In this document: positions 9,492-17,582 of the stretch, piece after piece
Position numbering within the stretch: position 1 is the stretch's first letter
Layout of the letters: each line of letters begins with the position of its first letter
Source: Vibrio gigantis
GTDB lineage: Bacteria > Pseudomonadota > Gammaproteobacteria > Enterobacterales > Vibrionaceae
Length of the DNA stretch: 64,000 nucleotides
Direction: 5' to 3'
NCBI RefSeq assembly: GCF_024347515.1
Contig: NZ_AP025492.1
Span: 434,001 to 498,000 of the forward strand
Made by a program: the position numbers and the translations under genes
Notes under the pieces: model-generated
Database searches by the model: none
What the model was told of the DNA's origin: nothing
What the model saw: the letters and a program-made list of their open reading frames with translations, nothing else

Positions 9492-9508
9492 CTGACAGGT
9501 AGTGTCAG
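9492..9508. promoter_or_regulatory. Palindromic operator 1 (WYL regulator)
   Basis: CTGACA-GGTAG-TGTCAG has perfect 6-bp arms and lies 24 bp upstream of the WYL gene start. It matches operator 2 at 9615 read on the opposite strand, with one change in the 5-bp centre. I infer that the WYL protein binds both. Confidence 0.7.
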
Positions 9509-9614
9509 TCATCATTATTTCCCGATAGTCATGAGTAAGTGACCGATTTTGTTATAGGTTTCATAGCCCACGAAACCTAAGCCCTGCCGTTATTCCTTAA
9601 ATTAATTTTACCAA

Positions 9615-9631
9615 CTGACACCACCTGTCAG
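9615..9631. promoter_or_regulatory. Palindromic operator 2 (WYL regulator)
   Basis: CTGACA-CCACC-TGTCAG carries the same arms as operator 1. It lies 72 bp ahead of the secreted small protein at 9703, so the regulator probably controls both directions from this divergent region. Confidence 0.7.
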
Positions 9632-9702
9632 TCCACACCTTCAAACTAATCAACAGATGCCTTCTTAGAAAGAGGGCATGCAATCTTCAAGGAAAAACAA
9701 AA

Positions 9703-9969
9703 ATGAAAACATCAATCATCCTGCTCGGTCTAACTTCACTATTCGCATCTTCAGTATTCGCAGGTGGCACGTTCGGCGGTAATCCGGGCGATATCTCGAA
9801 AATGAAAGAGCTACTAGAGCCACAATGGAATGGTAAGGCAGGTATTCAGAATACAGCGTCTTACGGTGTCATCGTGCAATGGAAAGCGGATGTCTGTGGA
9901 ACCATGAATGGTCATGTCACTGATGTAACTCAATGCACCTCAGACACCCCGAAAGGTAAAGCACAATAA
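9703..9969 (+). CDS. Small exported protein of unknown function (88 aa)
   Basis: The product starts with a clear signal peptide (MKTSIILLGLTSLFASSVFA, then Gly-Gly), with cleavage likely after VFA near residue 20. The mature part is about 68 residues, with two or three cysteines (DVCGTMNG and DVTQCTSD) that could form a disulfide. I recognise no family. It follows WYL operator 2 and is the first gene of a plus-strand run of small genes. A role at the cell surface, such as phage exclusion, is possible but unsupported. Confidence 0.65.
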   Translation: MKTSIILLGLTSLFASSVFAGGTFGGNPGDISKMKELLEPQWNGKAGIQNTASYGVIVQWKADVCGTMNGHVTDVTQCTSDTPKGKAQ

Positions 9970-10082
9970 GTTTTGTTGCGGAGCTTGGCTCACGATATCT
10001 CAGTTTCGAAATTGGAACTCTCTAGGCTGAGGTATCAATGAGCTCCGCAACACTCAATCAACCAACAAGAAGGAGCCTTTAC

Positions 10083-10184
10083 ATGGCGATTAAATCCATA
10101 ACAACACTAGTTACAACCTGTCCTGCATGTGGTGAGCGTGCATATGATGATGGGAGCTGTCAGGTGTGCGGTCACTCTCACTAA
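10083..10184 (+). CDS. Zinc-ribbon microprotein (33 aa)
   Basis: A 33-residue frame starts after a near-ideal AAGGAGCC. It contains two CxxC knuckles (TTCPACGER and SCQVCGHSH), the pattern of a short zinc ribbon, plus terminal histidines. It lies between the exported protein and a terminator at 10206. The strong ribosome site and paired cysteine motifs argue that it is real. The role is unknown; a nucleic-acid or protein adaptor function would be a guess. Confidence 0.6.
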   Translation: MAIKSITTLVTTCPACGERAYDDGSCQVCGHSH

Positions 10185-10205
10185 AGCGGCATTAACAAAA
10201 ACTCC

Positions 10206-10240
10206 AAAGGGTCATGTTCTTCATTGAGCATGGCCCTTTT
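10206..10240 (+). terminator. Terminator after the zinc-ribbon gene
   Basis: AAGGGTCATG pairs with CATGGCCCTT (one mismatch) around a 12-base loop and is followed by five T residues. Confidence 0.65.
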
Positions 10241-10268
10241 TCATATCTATATAAAGAGGTAGGGAAGT

Positions 10269-10448
10269 ATGCAAAGTAAAACATTCTCACAATCATCATC
10301 CCAATCAAAAAAGAACACTGGTATCCGTGGCGCTCAAGTCGGTGCTGCTATTGGGGCTAGGTATGGTCCATATCCATATTCCATATTAATCGGGGGTATC
10401 GTTGGGTACGTAATTGGTGTCGTCGCAGACGAAGTTATTGATGATTGA
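10269..10448 (+). CDS. Glycine-zipper small protein (59 aa)
   Basis: A 59-residue frame begins after AGAGGTAGGGAAGT. The first 18 residues are Ser, Gln and Lys rich. The rest is a glycine-zipper-like hydrophobic stretch (GAQVGAAIGARYG, then ILIGGIVGYVIGVVAD) that could insert in a membrane as a hairpin. Such sequences occur in small membrane-active or bacteriocin-like proteins. No family is recognised. It is flanked by terminators at 10206 and 10464, so it is probably its own transcription unit. Confidence 0.6.
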   Translation: MQSKTFSQSSSQSKKNTGIRGAQVGAAIGARYGPYPYSILIGGIVGYVIGVVADEVIDD

Positions 10449-10463
10449 CGGATAAGCTAGGTG

Positions 10464-10488
10464 AGCAGGGGATAGCCTCTGCTTTTTT
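10464..10488 (+). terminator. Terminator after the glycine-zipper gene
   Basis: AGCAGGGG pairs with CCTCTGCT (one mismatch) around ATAG and is followed by six T residues, 16 bp after the stop codon. Confidence 0.65.
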
Positions 10489-10563
10489 GTTGTCGTCGAT
10501 TTCGGTTCACAATATGTAGACAGCGCTAACGTGCGCCGTTCAGTGTGGGAAGGCATCATTTAC

Positions 10564-10588
10564 AAGGAGCCTTTAAGGCTCCTTTTCT
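10564..10588. terminator. Terminator of the Sel1-like gene, probably bidirectional
   Basis: A perfect 9-bp stem (AAGGAGCCT/AGGCTCCTT) with a 3-base loop lies just beyond the stop of the minus-strand gene at 10601. T-rich sequence follows on the plus strand. The 115 bp before it (10449-10563) hold one other terminator, a GTCGTCGA motif and no gene. Confidence 0.6.
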
Positions 10589-10600
10589 TTATTAGTCAAA

Positions 10601-11605
10601 TCAGTTGTTATTTTTGTTTATTAACTCTCTAAATAATTTATTAAGCTCATTTACATCACTTTTGTGGTTAGAAAGTATACATGGACGGAGGTTTTTGATG
10701 TGTTCCTGTAAAGATGTAACTATTGGTTCACCTTTGTCGACCTGCATTATTAGGTCTTTTGTTAAGTCTTTGGCAATATTCAATTGATTATAAAAGACAT
10801 CATCTCTAACACTTTCTGGAGGTAAATTCTTGGGATTCTCGTGAAATTCCCATAAAAGCTTCAAGCCCTCATGTGTTTGGTTGTTTATCAACTGAAATAT
10901 ACTTTTGAAGTAGCGAGCGCCTGAATAATGTGAGCACTCAATTAGAGGCTCAAGCATCTCTTGGGTTTCTTTAAGCTTCTTAGTTTGTAGAACACTTATC
11001 AAAATGTCTGCACCAAAGATAGCATTGAAAGCGAGATCACATCCTCTATCGGCAGAAATGACTAAGCAGCGAAGTGCGTCGGCAACGTTTCCCTGATTGA
11101 AGAGAAAGCTCGCTATTTCATAAGCAGCACCGACATGACCACAATTGTGAGCTCTTGATAGCCAATAAAGGCAATTTTCATTTAAACCATCACTTAATGC
11201 AGTCCCTATCCAAAACATTGCACTTATATGACCATTAGATGCAGCTTTGTTTATCAATAGTTGCTCTTCTGTAGTTCGTTTCCTGTTGATAAACAATAAC
11301 GGGAAGCACCTATTGTGAATCAGCTTTTTATGATTTTGAATAAGAGTATCCCATTCACAGCCGAAATCATTTATAGATGACTGATTTAGATGTGCTTTAA
11401 CTTTAGAAGAAGATGCAGCAGCATCATGTTCAGCTTTTCGTGCTTTTTTGTAATCACCAGCTGTCTCGCCAGATGGCAAAATAATGTCATCGGTATAAAC
11501 CAGCTGATCCGCGTCTTTTGGGTTACTGTGAAGATAGTTAGCCCATCCACCTACGATTAATGAATAGGACTCATTGTTGTATGAAATTGCTATTTGATTA
11601 TGCAT
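10601..11605 (-). CDS. Sel1/TPR-like repeat protein of unknown function
   Basis: The middle of this 334-residue protein has helical repeats of Sel1 type, for example the AASNGHISAMFWIGTAL, AHNCGHVGAAYEIASFL and ADALRCLVISADRG segments, which normally mediate protein contacts. The ends match nothing I know. I chose the ATG at 11605 because AAGGGAGG precedes it. The 73-aa gene lies 10 bp upstream, so the two form an operon. There is no signal peptide. It is probably cargo of the island; a partner or sensor role would be inference. Confidence 0.72.
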   Translation of the reverse strand: MHNQIAISYNNESYSLIVGGWANYLHSNPKDADQLVYTDDIILPSGETAGDYKKARKAEHDAAASSSKVKAHLNQSSINDFGCEWDTLIQNHKKLIHNRCFPLLFINRKRTTEEQLLINKAASNGHISAMFWIGTALSDGLNENCLYWLSRAHNCGHVGAAYEIASFLFNQGNVADALRCLVISADRGCDLAFNAIFGADILISVLQTKKLKETQEMLEPLIECSHYSGARYFKSIFQLINNQTHEGLKLLWEFHENPKNLPPESVRDDVFYNQLNIAKDLTKDLIMQVDKGEPIVTSLQEHIKNLRPCILSNHKSDVNELNKLFRELINKNNN

Positions 11606-11615
11606 AGTGCCTCCC

Positions 11616-11837
11616 TTAACGATACATGCGATCACAGTATGCTTGTGCTGCGAACATCGCTTGCTCGAAAGTCATGCTCTGATGTTTTTCCATAAAATCT
11701 AAAGCAATGTTCATAAGAAGTCGCTGATCCCCCAGAGGACCGGATGCTCTCATTTTTTGCTCACTATCAATACGAGCTAAAGTTTTGCCTTTATGTTTTC
11801 GAGCTTCGGAAGTGTTGTGCGGAATGATATTAGACAT
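11616..11837 (-). CDS. Small hypothetical protein (73 aa)
   Basis: A strong AGGAGG precedes the ATG. The protein is basic at the N-terminus (SEARKHKGKTLARI) and helical in the C-terminal half (LMNIALDFMEKH, FEQAMFAAQAYCDRMYR). I recognise no family. Being directly upstream of the Sel1-like gene, it may be its small partner or regulator. Confidence 0.65.
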   Translation of the reverse strand: MSNIIPHNTSEARKHKGKTLARIDSEQKMRASGPLGDQRLLMNIALDFMEKHQSMTFEQAMFAAQAYCDRMYR

Positions 11838-12025
11838 GAGTACTGCCTCCTGTTTTTGAGAGGCAGAAAATAAGTACAGACCCGCCTCCCACTAAAGTTA
11901 ATGAGATAGAGAATCCGTTACTTGCTTTCGCTGGCTACGAATAAGCCTGTTTTCATTATGGGCTTAGGAGGAGAAAAAAGCAACGAAAAATTATAGTTGC
12001 ATATCTTTTGAGAATAATTTGAGGT

Positions 12026-12067
12026 GGACACAAAGCCTTTTTAATCAATCTATTAGGCTTTGAGTCC
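12026..12067 (-). terminator. Large hairpin after the polymerase gene
   Basis: GGAC and AAAGCCT pair with AGGCTTT and GTCC (two unpaired bases between the arms) at 12026-12038 and 12055-12067. It lies just past the stop codon of the minus-strand polymerase gene. There is no clean T-run, so termination is likely but unproven. Confidence 0.5.
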
Positions 12068-12075
12068 AGTTTTTG

Positions 12076-13065
12076 TCATTTAGCTAGCCACATATTGAGA
12101 GTGTTCGGATTGCCATCTTTGGTCCAACAATCTGGTTGGCTTATGTTTATATCGGCTCTAATCTTCAACTGTGGGTACATATCCTGCACCACTTGGTTCA
12201 TGATCTGGGCTGTTAACTCGCTGACTTCATTTAGGTGTTCTCTAGGCACTTCGAAAACAAAGGCATCGTGCATCGCAACGATCAACTTGGCGTTGTAACC
12301 TTTGTATAACTGATGAAGTCGATTTCCGGCAGCTTTGAACAGGGCTGCTGCTGTACCTTGTACTGGCATGTTTACCATCCAGTTTTTCTCGGTATGGCCT
12401 CGCTTAGCATCCAATTGGCGGTATCGGTGCAATCCCGTTGCAGTGCTGACATGTCCTCGCAGAGCGCCATAACGGGGCATTCTCTCAATGGCTTCTTGCA
12501 GTTCGGAAAACATCGATAGAAACTTATCCATCAGTTCCGTGGCCTTGTTGACTCTGATATTGAGTTTTTTCGCTATTCCGAAGCTGGTGATACCGTAAAT
12601 TAGGCCAAGTGTACATTGCTTCATGATGGCTCGTTTCTCTGGATGTTTTTCTTTGAAAGCCGACGAATCGCAGTTGCGGTATTCTGATTCTAACTCATCA
12701 CAAAAGAACTCTTGCGCCATAGCTGTGTAAAGATCGCCTTGGTTATACATCTTGACTAAGTTTGAGTCACTATACACGCCAGCAGCAATCGCTACCTCAA
12801 TCTGTGCAAGATCGACTTCTCCAATAGCGTAACCGTCTTGTGCAACCACTAACGGGCGAAGGACGGCAGGAAGACCTAAGATATTCGGCGCAACGGTAGC
12901 CTGTCGGCCTGTCGCAGCTGTCAGCTGTTTTTGTTCTGGGTGAACCCGTCCGTCAATACCGACAATTCCGGGCTGTAAAATGACGTCTTTGTAGACAGAA
13001 TCGATATGGGTGTATTTTGCCAAGAATGCCACTGCCGGGTGCAAAGCATAGTTTTTGCTTAGCAT
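12076..13065 (-). CDS. Family A DNA polymerase, palm and fingers part
   Basis: This 329-residue frame is the polymerase domain of a Pol I-type enzyme. It has the TATGR-like LTAATGRQATVAPN segment, motif A with Asp85 (EVDLAQIEV), motif B with R145-x3-K149-x7-Y157-G158, the MPVQGTAAAL segment and motif C (AMHDAF, near residue 260). Catalytic aspartates are kept; the usual Glu after motif C His-Asp is Ala. The missing exonuclease and thumb lie upstream in another frame (13059-14105), joined by a -1 shift at the T-run 13137-13141. The conserved reading continues 24 or more codons upstream of this ATG. So this is half of a roughly 676-residue enzyme. Confidence 0.85.
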   Translation of the reverse strand: MLSKNYALHPAVAFLAKYTHIDSVYKDVILQPGIVGIDGRVHPEQKQLTAATGRQATVAPNILGLPAVLRPLVVAQDGYAIGEVDLAQIEVAIAAGVYSDSNLVKMYNQGDLYTAMAQEFFCDELESEYRNCDSSAFKEKHPEKRAIMKQCTLGLIYGITSFGIAKKLNIRVNKATELMDKFLSMFSELQEAIERMPRYGALRGHVSTATGLHRYRQLDAKRGHTEKNWMVNMPVQGTAAALFKAAGNRLHQLYKGYNAKLIVAMHDAFVFEVPREHLNEVSELTAQIMNQVVQDMYPQLKIRADINISQPDCWTKDGNPNTLNMWLAK

Positions 13066-14105
13066 TTCACGTTTAAAATTATAGTCGTTACCATCTTTGA
13101 AGTGATGTAGTAAGCCGAGTGAAGCAAAAGCGCTTGTTTTTGATGTTGGCTATTGGGGTTTGTCATCCCTAGTTGTGCGAGCTCTTGACTGTATAGACTA
13201 AGTTTACGTTCGCACGCTTCGAGAATTTGACTGCACTTATCTCTGCATACTTTAAAGCCATTCCACTCGATGGATGCATTAGTCACGACCCAAGGCATCT
13301 CAATATTGATAAGGTGTCGGTGGATACCAAACATGAGGCAGGATTGGCTTTGTGGTAGATACAGTTTCGCCACCGTGATGCTGAGCTGCGACGTCCGTTC
13401 AATCTGGAAGGCAGAAAAAGACTGGTGGTCTTGCTCAGAGCCCATCAGTAATTTCACGCTGGAAGCGAGGCCGTTTTTGACATTGTAACGTTGAGCTGTC
13501 TCCGCTAAGCCATAAAACACCGTGTTCTGTTCAGCCAATGTTTTTTGGGCTTGTATTTTTTCGACCGCTGAAATACCTTGCGCGGGCTTAGCGTTATTGT
13601 GTTGACCAAGATATCTGGCTTTTTCTGCAATGCAGGTATCCCACCAATATCTGGGCTCGTTTAGGCCCAATGACCAAATACAGTGCAGGTCAGGTTTGGC
13701 GTCGTGGGTTACGTAGGTCACAGGCAGATCGAAAAGGCTTTGTAGTTTTGGACGAATCGAGGGAGTCGTAACGTTAATGACGAATGAGTGCAGCACTAGT
13801 GAGCGATTTGTGTTCTCCATCAGCGTCATGCTGAGTAAGCGCGGAGTAATGGACGAAATATCATATCTGTCATTGCCGTTCGGTAGCGTGACTACCGGAG
13901 TCGAGTAAGTGAATTGAAAGCTGAGACTGACAGCGGATAGCGGTAATTGGTATGTCAGTTCAATCAATTGATCGAGCTCAGCCTCATGTTGAATGAACTG
14001 AGTTTTCCCGACGGTAAGTGACGTATCTTGAGGCAGAACCAAGGCACTCGATGGTGGGGCTGTTTTCTTGTTTAGATGCGCTTGGGTTGCAGGTAATAAT
14101 TCCAT
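13059..14105 (-). CDS. Family A DNA polymerase, exonuclease-like and thumb part (frame-interrupted)
   Basis: The first two thirds resemble the DnaQ-like 3'-5' exonuclease fold of Pol I: THDAKPDLHCIWSLGL followed by WWDTCIAEKARYLG fits the second and third exonuclease regions, although the first acidic motif is not evident. EMPWVVTNASIEWNGFKV and the following helix match the Pol I thumb. About 25 residues before the stop the Pol I-like reading moves to the -1 frame at an A5 tract, giving SAFASLGLLHHF and on into 12076-13065. One extra A would make a single 676-residue protein. Sequencing error, mutation or programmed slippage are all possible. Confidence 0.75.
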   Translation of the reverse strand: MELLPATQAHLNKKTAPPSSALVLPQDTSLTVGKTQFIQHEAELDQLIELTYQLPLSAVSLSFQFTYSTPVVTLPNGNDRYDISSITPRLLSMTLMENTNRSLVLHSFVINVTTPSIRPKLQSLFDLPVTYVTHDAKPDLHCIWSLGLNEPRYWWDTCIAEKARYLGQHNNAKPAQGISAVEKIQAQKTLAEQNTVFYGLAETAQRYNVKNGLASSVKLLMGSEQDHQSFSAFQIERTSQLSITVAKLYLPQSQSCLMFGIHRHLINIEMPWVVTNASIEWNGFKVCRDKCSQILEACERKLSLYSQELAQLGMTNPNSQHQKQALLLHSAYYITSKMVTTIILNVKC

Positions 14106-14174
14106 TACATGACCTTTTGAGTCGTGAGGAAAGCATTTCTGTCCATGCCTTCCTTGCTGAGTTAGTGTTTGTTA

Positions 14175-15989
14175 TCAGGCCTTATGGCGTCGAACGGTTC
14201 GAGTGCTGATCCCAAGAGTTGAAGCAATCTCCTGTTGCTTCACCCCGGCGGCTATCATCTGATTGATCTGCTCTGACAGGTTTGCCGACGTTCGGGCTTG
14301 CTTGCTTTTTAAGCCGAAGTGTTTTCGCAGTTGATCTAGATTGGTGTACTCATGGTCGTAACTCGACTTTGGTGCATCGTTATTTTGAAACGTGATGATT
14401 TCACGCGATTTTGTAAATGGGCGAACACGTCCAATTGCTTGGATGACGACCCCCATTTCTAATGTTTGCAGCATTGGGTTTACGACTTTGGCGACATCAG
14501 AGTACAGATATTTTTGGTCTGTGATAATGCCATGACGCCGTCGAGGGTTGTCAGTGGTTGTAATCGCAACCTCAATTCGCTCATCCTCGGCTCGTAGATC
14601 CTGAATCGCGTTGTTAAGTATGTTTTGGGTTATGTAATAGCTGTTTAGGCAGTAGCAGCAATCGAACTTCTCGAATTGATTAATACCAATGACCCCGTAA
14701 TGGATTATGGGCACTAAGGTCATGTTGTCACACTCTGCATAATCGCTTGCGGGAACCACACGAATATCCTGAACCCCTTCTTCTACCAGATATTGATTGA
14801 GCAAAGACACGCAGTGGTCGACGTGTTTCTGTTTAGATACCAGCAATACGCGTTTTCCTTCTTTCACACGTTGGAGCGTCAATTGGGCGAAGGTATCTAG
14901 GATTTGTGGCGAGTTCTTCTTAAAGTTTGTCGCTGTTCCAATGGAGGATGCGATATTGTGCCAAATTGTCGATTCCCCTCGGAACTCAATATGAGAGTAA
15001 GGGCTATAAAAATCCATATCGAGCTTAAGTTTGAGTATGTCCGGGTAGGTGGTGCCGCTGTATAGCACGGTGTCGTATCCTGCATTGACTGGCGGTGCAG
15101 GAAAGTGAATTGAACCATCCGCTAATTTTTCGCGTGATTCTACCTCAGACACTCCGAAGCTTTGGATGTCATACAGAATATTGATGAAACGATCGCCAAA
15201 CATGCGATCGCCAATGCTTGTGATTTGAGTGATCTGATCTGGAAAAATTGCAGGGCAGCGCCACGCTGAAATATCGCGCAGTTCCTCCGTCGAGGCCTGT
15301 CGTAAACATTCTAGGTAGTGCGTTAGAGTGCCTTTTATATAGTCTGATAGATGACTCTCTTGCACGGCTTCTAGGGTTTGTTCAATCGATATGGGCGATA
15401 TGGTTCGACTGTAATGGTTTAGGCTCACATTGGCTTCATCGAAAATGACTAACGCATTGTTTGCTTTAGCCATCGTTACGATGTGTTGGATGAAGTAGGG
15501 GTTACGCACGAAATGTGATTGAGCTGCATATACAATTTTCGCCCCATTCAAATTCTTGCCGTATTGGTCGGGCCAAAAACACTTATCTTTATTTGGACAA
15601 AGGGCGCAAATGTGCTTTTTGCCCAGTAGACCTAAGTTTCTATGTTCGTAGCCTTTCCAGCTCAGATCGCGAGTTTCACCACACAGCTTGCTGGGACGGG
15701 GTTGTATGTTGACAACTTTAACATCGGCTGGAGGGCTTTGAAGGTGCTTTCTTTCCTCAAGAATTCCTCGAGTCGGCGCTGAGACAATGACGCAATCATA
15801 TGTTCCTGACTCCAACGCCAAAGTGGTCAACTTATCCAGTTGGTACGACTTACCAACGCCTACCATCCAGTCGTTGAGCACGTAGTGGTGTTGCGTCAGC
15901 ATCTCAAGCATAGCCTGAGCACTATTATTAAAACGAAATTCAGCGAGGCTTTCGGCCCCGCTGATGATGACTGTATTAACCACAATCAA
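14175..15989 (-). CDS. SF2-type helicase with Cys cluster and C-terminal HTH
   Basis: Walker A is visible in WMVGVGKSYQL (about residue 45) and Walker B as LVIFDEAN (about 185). Motif VI-like QAIGRVRPFT lies near residue 525. A cysteine group (Cys in LCGETRD, then HICALCPNKDKCFWP) resembles the cluster of DinG/XPD-type helicases and may bind Fe-S or zinc. The last 40 residues form a helix-turn-helix (QQEIASTLGISTRTVRRH). The likely start is TTG at 15989, overlapping the stop of the upstream gene (TTGA) with AAAGGTG ahead. It is part of the replication-like operon; it may be the replicative or origin-melting helicase. Confidence 0.75.
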   Translation of the reverse strand: MIVVNTVIISGAESLAEFRFNNSAQAMLEMLTQHHYVLNDWMVGVGKSYQLDKLTTLALESGTYDCVIVSAPTRGILEERKHLQSPPADVKVVNIQPRPSKLCGETRDLSWKGYEHRNLGLLGKKHICALCPNKDKCFWPDQYGKNLNGAKIVYAAQSHFVRNPYFIQHIVTMAKANNALVIFDEANVSLNHYSRTISPISIEQTLEAVQESHLSDYIKGTLTHYLECLRQASTEELRDISAWRCPAIFPDQITQITSIGDRMFGDRFINILYDIQSFGVSEVESREKLADGSIHFPAPPVNAGYDTVLYSGTTYPDILKLKLDMDFYSPYSHIEFRGESTIWHNIASSIGTATNFKKNSPQILDTFAQLTLQRVKEGKRVLLVSKQKHVDHCVSLLNQYLVEEGVQDIRVVPASDYAECDNMTLVPIIHYGVIGINQFEKFDCCYCLNSYYITQNILNNAIQDLRAEDERIEVAITTTDNPRRRHGIITDQKYLYSDVAKVVNPMLQTLEMGVVIQAIGRVRPFTKSREIITFQNNDAPKSSYDHEYTNLDQLRKHFGLKSKQARTSANLSEQINQMIAAGVKQQEIASTLGISTRTVRRHKA

Positions 15990-16609
15990 GCCACACCTTT
16001 GAAACGCAGGCGTCTCTCGATCTCTGGGATATCTCGCAGTTCGTCGTCGGTCAGAATACGGTAGATATCAGACAAGCGTATTTCGCCAGAATCGAATGAA
16101 TCGGAAAACGCAGTAATTTTATCTTCATCGATAGTGGCGTACTCGGGGAGGGCAGTGGCATGAACATCATAATTGAATCCATTTTTCTCAATTGACACGA
16201 GTTGACCGCCCTTGGTGACGTAAGGCTTGATCTGCGGAAACAAGGATTTTGGCTTTTCGGATGGTGGAACAGCCAGCACCTTCACCTCTCCCTCAATGTG
16301 ATCGTAGACGGGAAATAGGTAGCGGCTATCTAATTTAATTTGAGCGCGGCACATCAGACAATCGGCTGCACTGCACTGAAGGAACCCGAAGGCATTCACG
16401 TAGTGAAAGTAGACTTTCTCAGCCATGGGCGTAAAGAAGGTCAGTTCTGCGGACGAATTCTTTAAATCAACAGCCTGAAGTGCCAGAGGTGCAAAGTTAG
16501 GTTGGTTAATTGAATCGCCATCAGGAAACTCGTTGAAATTCACCATCGAGTTGCGTCCATGTGTTTCGTAGTTTGCTGAAGTGTTCGTGTTGTTTGAGTA
16601 GTTCATCAT
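15986..16609 (-). CDS. Putative ssDNA-binding protein with zinc knuckle
   Basis: The protein has about 207 residues. Its centre reads FGFLQCSAADCLMCRAQ, a zinc knuckle, followed by YLFPVYDHIEGEVKVL and LFPQIKPYV, a pattern seen in phage gp32-like or other OB-fold ssDNA-binding proteins. The C-terminus is acidic, then basic. The longest frame begins with TTG; GGAG just upstream favours the tandem ATG codons at 16609 or 16606. It overlaps the helicase by 4 bp. The neighbours (helicase, DNA polymerase) support the call, but the fold is inferred. Confidence 0.6.
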   Translation of the reverse strand: MMNYSNNTNTSANYETHGRNSMVNFNEFPDGDSINQPNFAPLALQAVDLKNSSAELTFFTPMAEKVYFHYVNAFGFLQCSAADCLMCRAQIKLDSRYLFPVYDHIEGEVKVLAVPPSEKPKSLFPQIKPYVTKGGQLVSIEKNGFNYDVHATALPEYATIDEDKITAFSDSFDSGEIRLSDIYRILTDDELRDIPEIERRLRFKGVA

Positions 16610-16630
16610 GTGCTCCAAAATTCATTCTTA

Positions 16631-16660
16631 ATTCAGCAGCCAATATATTGACTGCTGAAT
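16631..16660 (-). other. Hairpin in the gap between replication genes
   Basis: A perfect 9-bp stem (ATTCAGCAG/CTGCTGAAT) with a 12-base loop lies in the 127-bp gap between 16737 and the ssDNA-binding gene. It lacks a T-run. RNA processing or partial termination are possible. Confidence 0.4.
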
Positions 16661-16736
16661 TTGAGGTGTAAGAAGGCCGTCACCGAGAGGCTCGGCTAGT
16701 CAAAAATTAAAGTAAAAAAGTGGTGTTGCTTAAGGG

Positions 16737-17567
16737 TTAGTGTTTTTCGACGGTTTTAATTGCTTCGGATAGTTGCTCAGCAGCTAGCTTGTATCCCCAA
16801 TTCGACTTAGTCGCTAAGCGTTGTTCAAACTCACGAGTGATGGCGTCTAGGTTGTCTATACGGCCTACTTGCGCCTGTACTTCCATTGCGGATTCGACAA
16901 ATTCAGCCATTCGGACTTTCGGACCTTTGCAGGCGTGTCGTTTGGTTTTATTGGTGTAAGTGATGAGTAGAGCTTGAGTGTTAAATGACATGGAATTTAC
17001 TCCTTTAAGGTCGTTGGTTAAGGCGAGTTTTGCATTGAATTTGAATCGTTCTCCGCTTGCGAAGTCTTCCCAATCGAAGCACTCACTAGCCAGTGAAAAG
17101 GTTGCTGCACAGAAGCTCTCAATGGCTTCTGGGTGGAAGAAATCAAGATCTTTACAGTGATAGCCTACGGATAAGTAGACAGAAAGAGGAATAGTCTGCT
17201 GTCTGCTGATGAGGTGCTGGCAGGTAACTTCTGCCATTGTTCGTCCCTCCATTGGAAAGGATGTGTGAATTGTCAGAGTGTTTCTGTTTCGTTTCACTGT
17301 ATTCGAAGCGAAATATAGTTTTTTATCGAAAAAGAACTCAACGGGGTCATCACAACCGTTAGCTGTTTTTTTCGACATTACGGCAGCGGGAATACCGCCA
17401 CCGTCGCCATATTCTATATCCATATTTTCTAGAAACTGCCCGGCGTAACGAGGCGGAAGAGCTTCTGGGTTATAGGCTAGATTTGCGACTGCGATACCAA
17501 TATTACGACCATGCTCAATGGCCTCTGCTTCCTCTTTAGATGTTAGTCTTAGTGCTTGGATTGCCAT
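16737..17567 (-). CDS. Hypothetical protein, first gene of the replication-like operon
   Basis: I do not recognise this 276-residue soluble protein. It opens with a helical segment (KEEAEAIEHGRNIGIAVANLAY) and ends in a helical, charged part (FEQRLATKSNWGYKLAAEQL). The middle is beta-rich (TLTIHTSFPMEG, PLSVYLSVGYH). AAGAGG precedes the ATG. Position at the head of the operon with a putative ssDNA-binding protein, helicase and polymerase suggests a replication or recombination role such as an initiator or annealing protein, but nothing in the sequence proves it. Confidence 0.7.
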   Translation of the reverse strand: MAIQALRLTSKEEAEAIEHGRNIGIAVANLAYNPEALPPRYAGQFLENMDIEYGDGGGIPAAVMSKKTANGCDDPVEFFFDKKLYFASNTVKRNRNTLTIHTSFPMEGRTMAEVTCQHLISRQQTIPLSVYLSVGYHCKDLDFFHPEAIESFCAATFSLASECFDWEDFASGERFKFNAKLALTNDLKGVNSMSFNTQALLITYTNKTKRHACKGPKVRMAEFVESAMEVQAQVGRIDNLDAITREFEQRLATKSNWGYKLAAEQLSEAIKTVEKH

Positions 17568-17582
17568 ACTTTTCCTCTTGGT

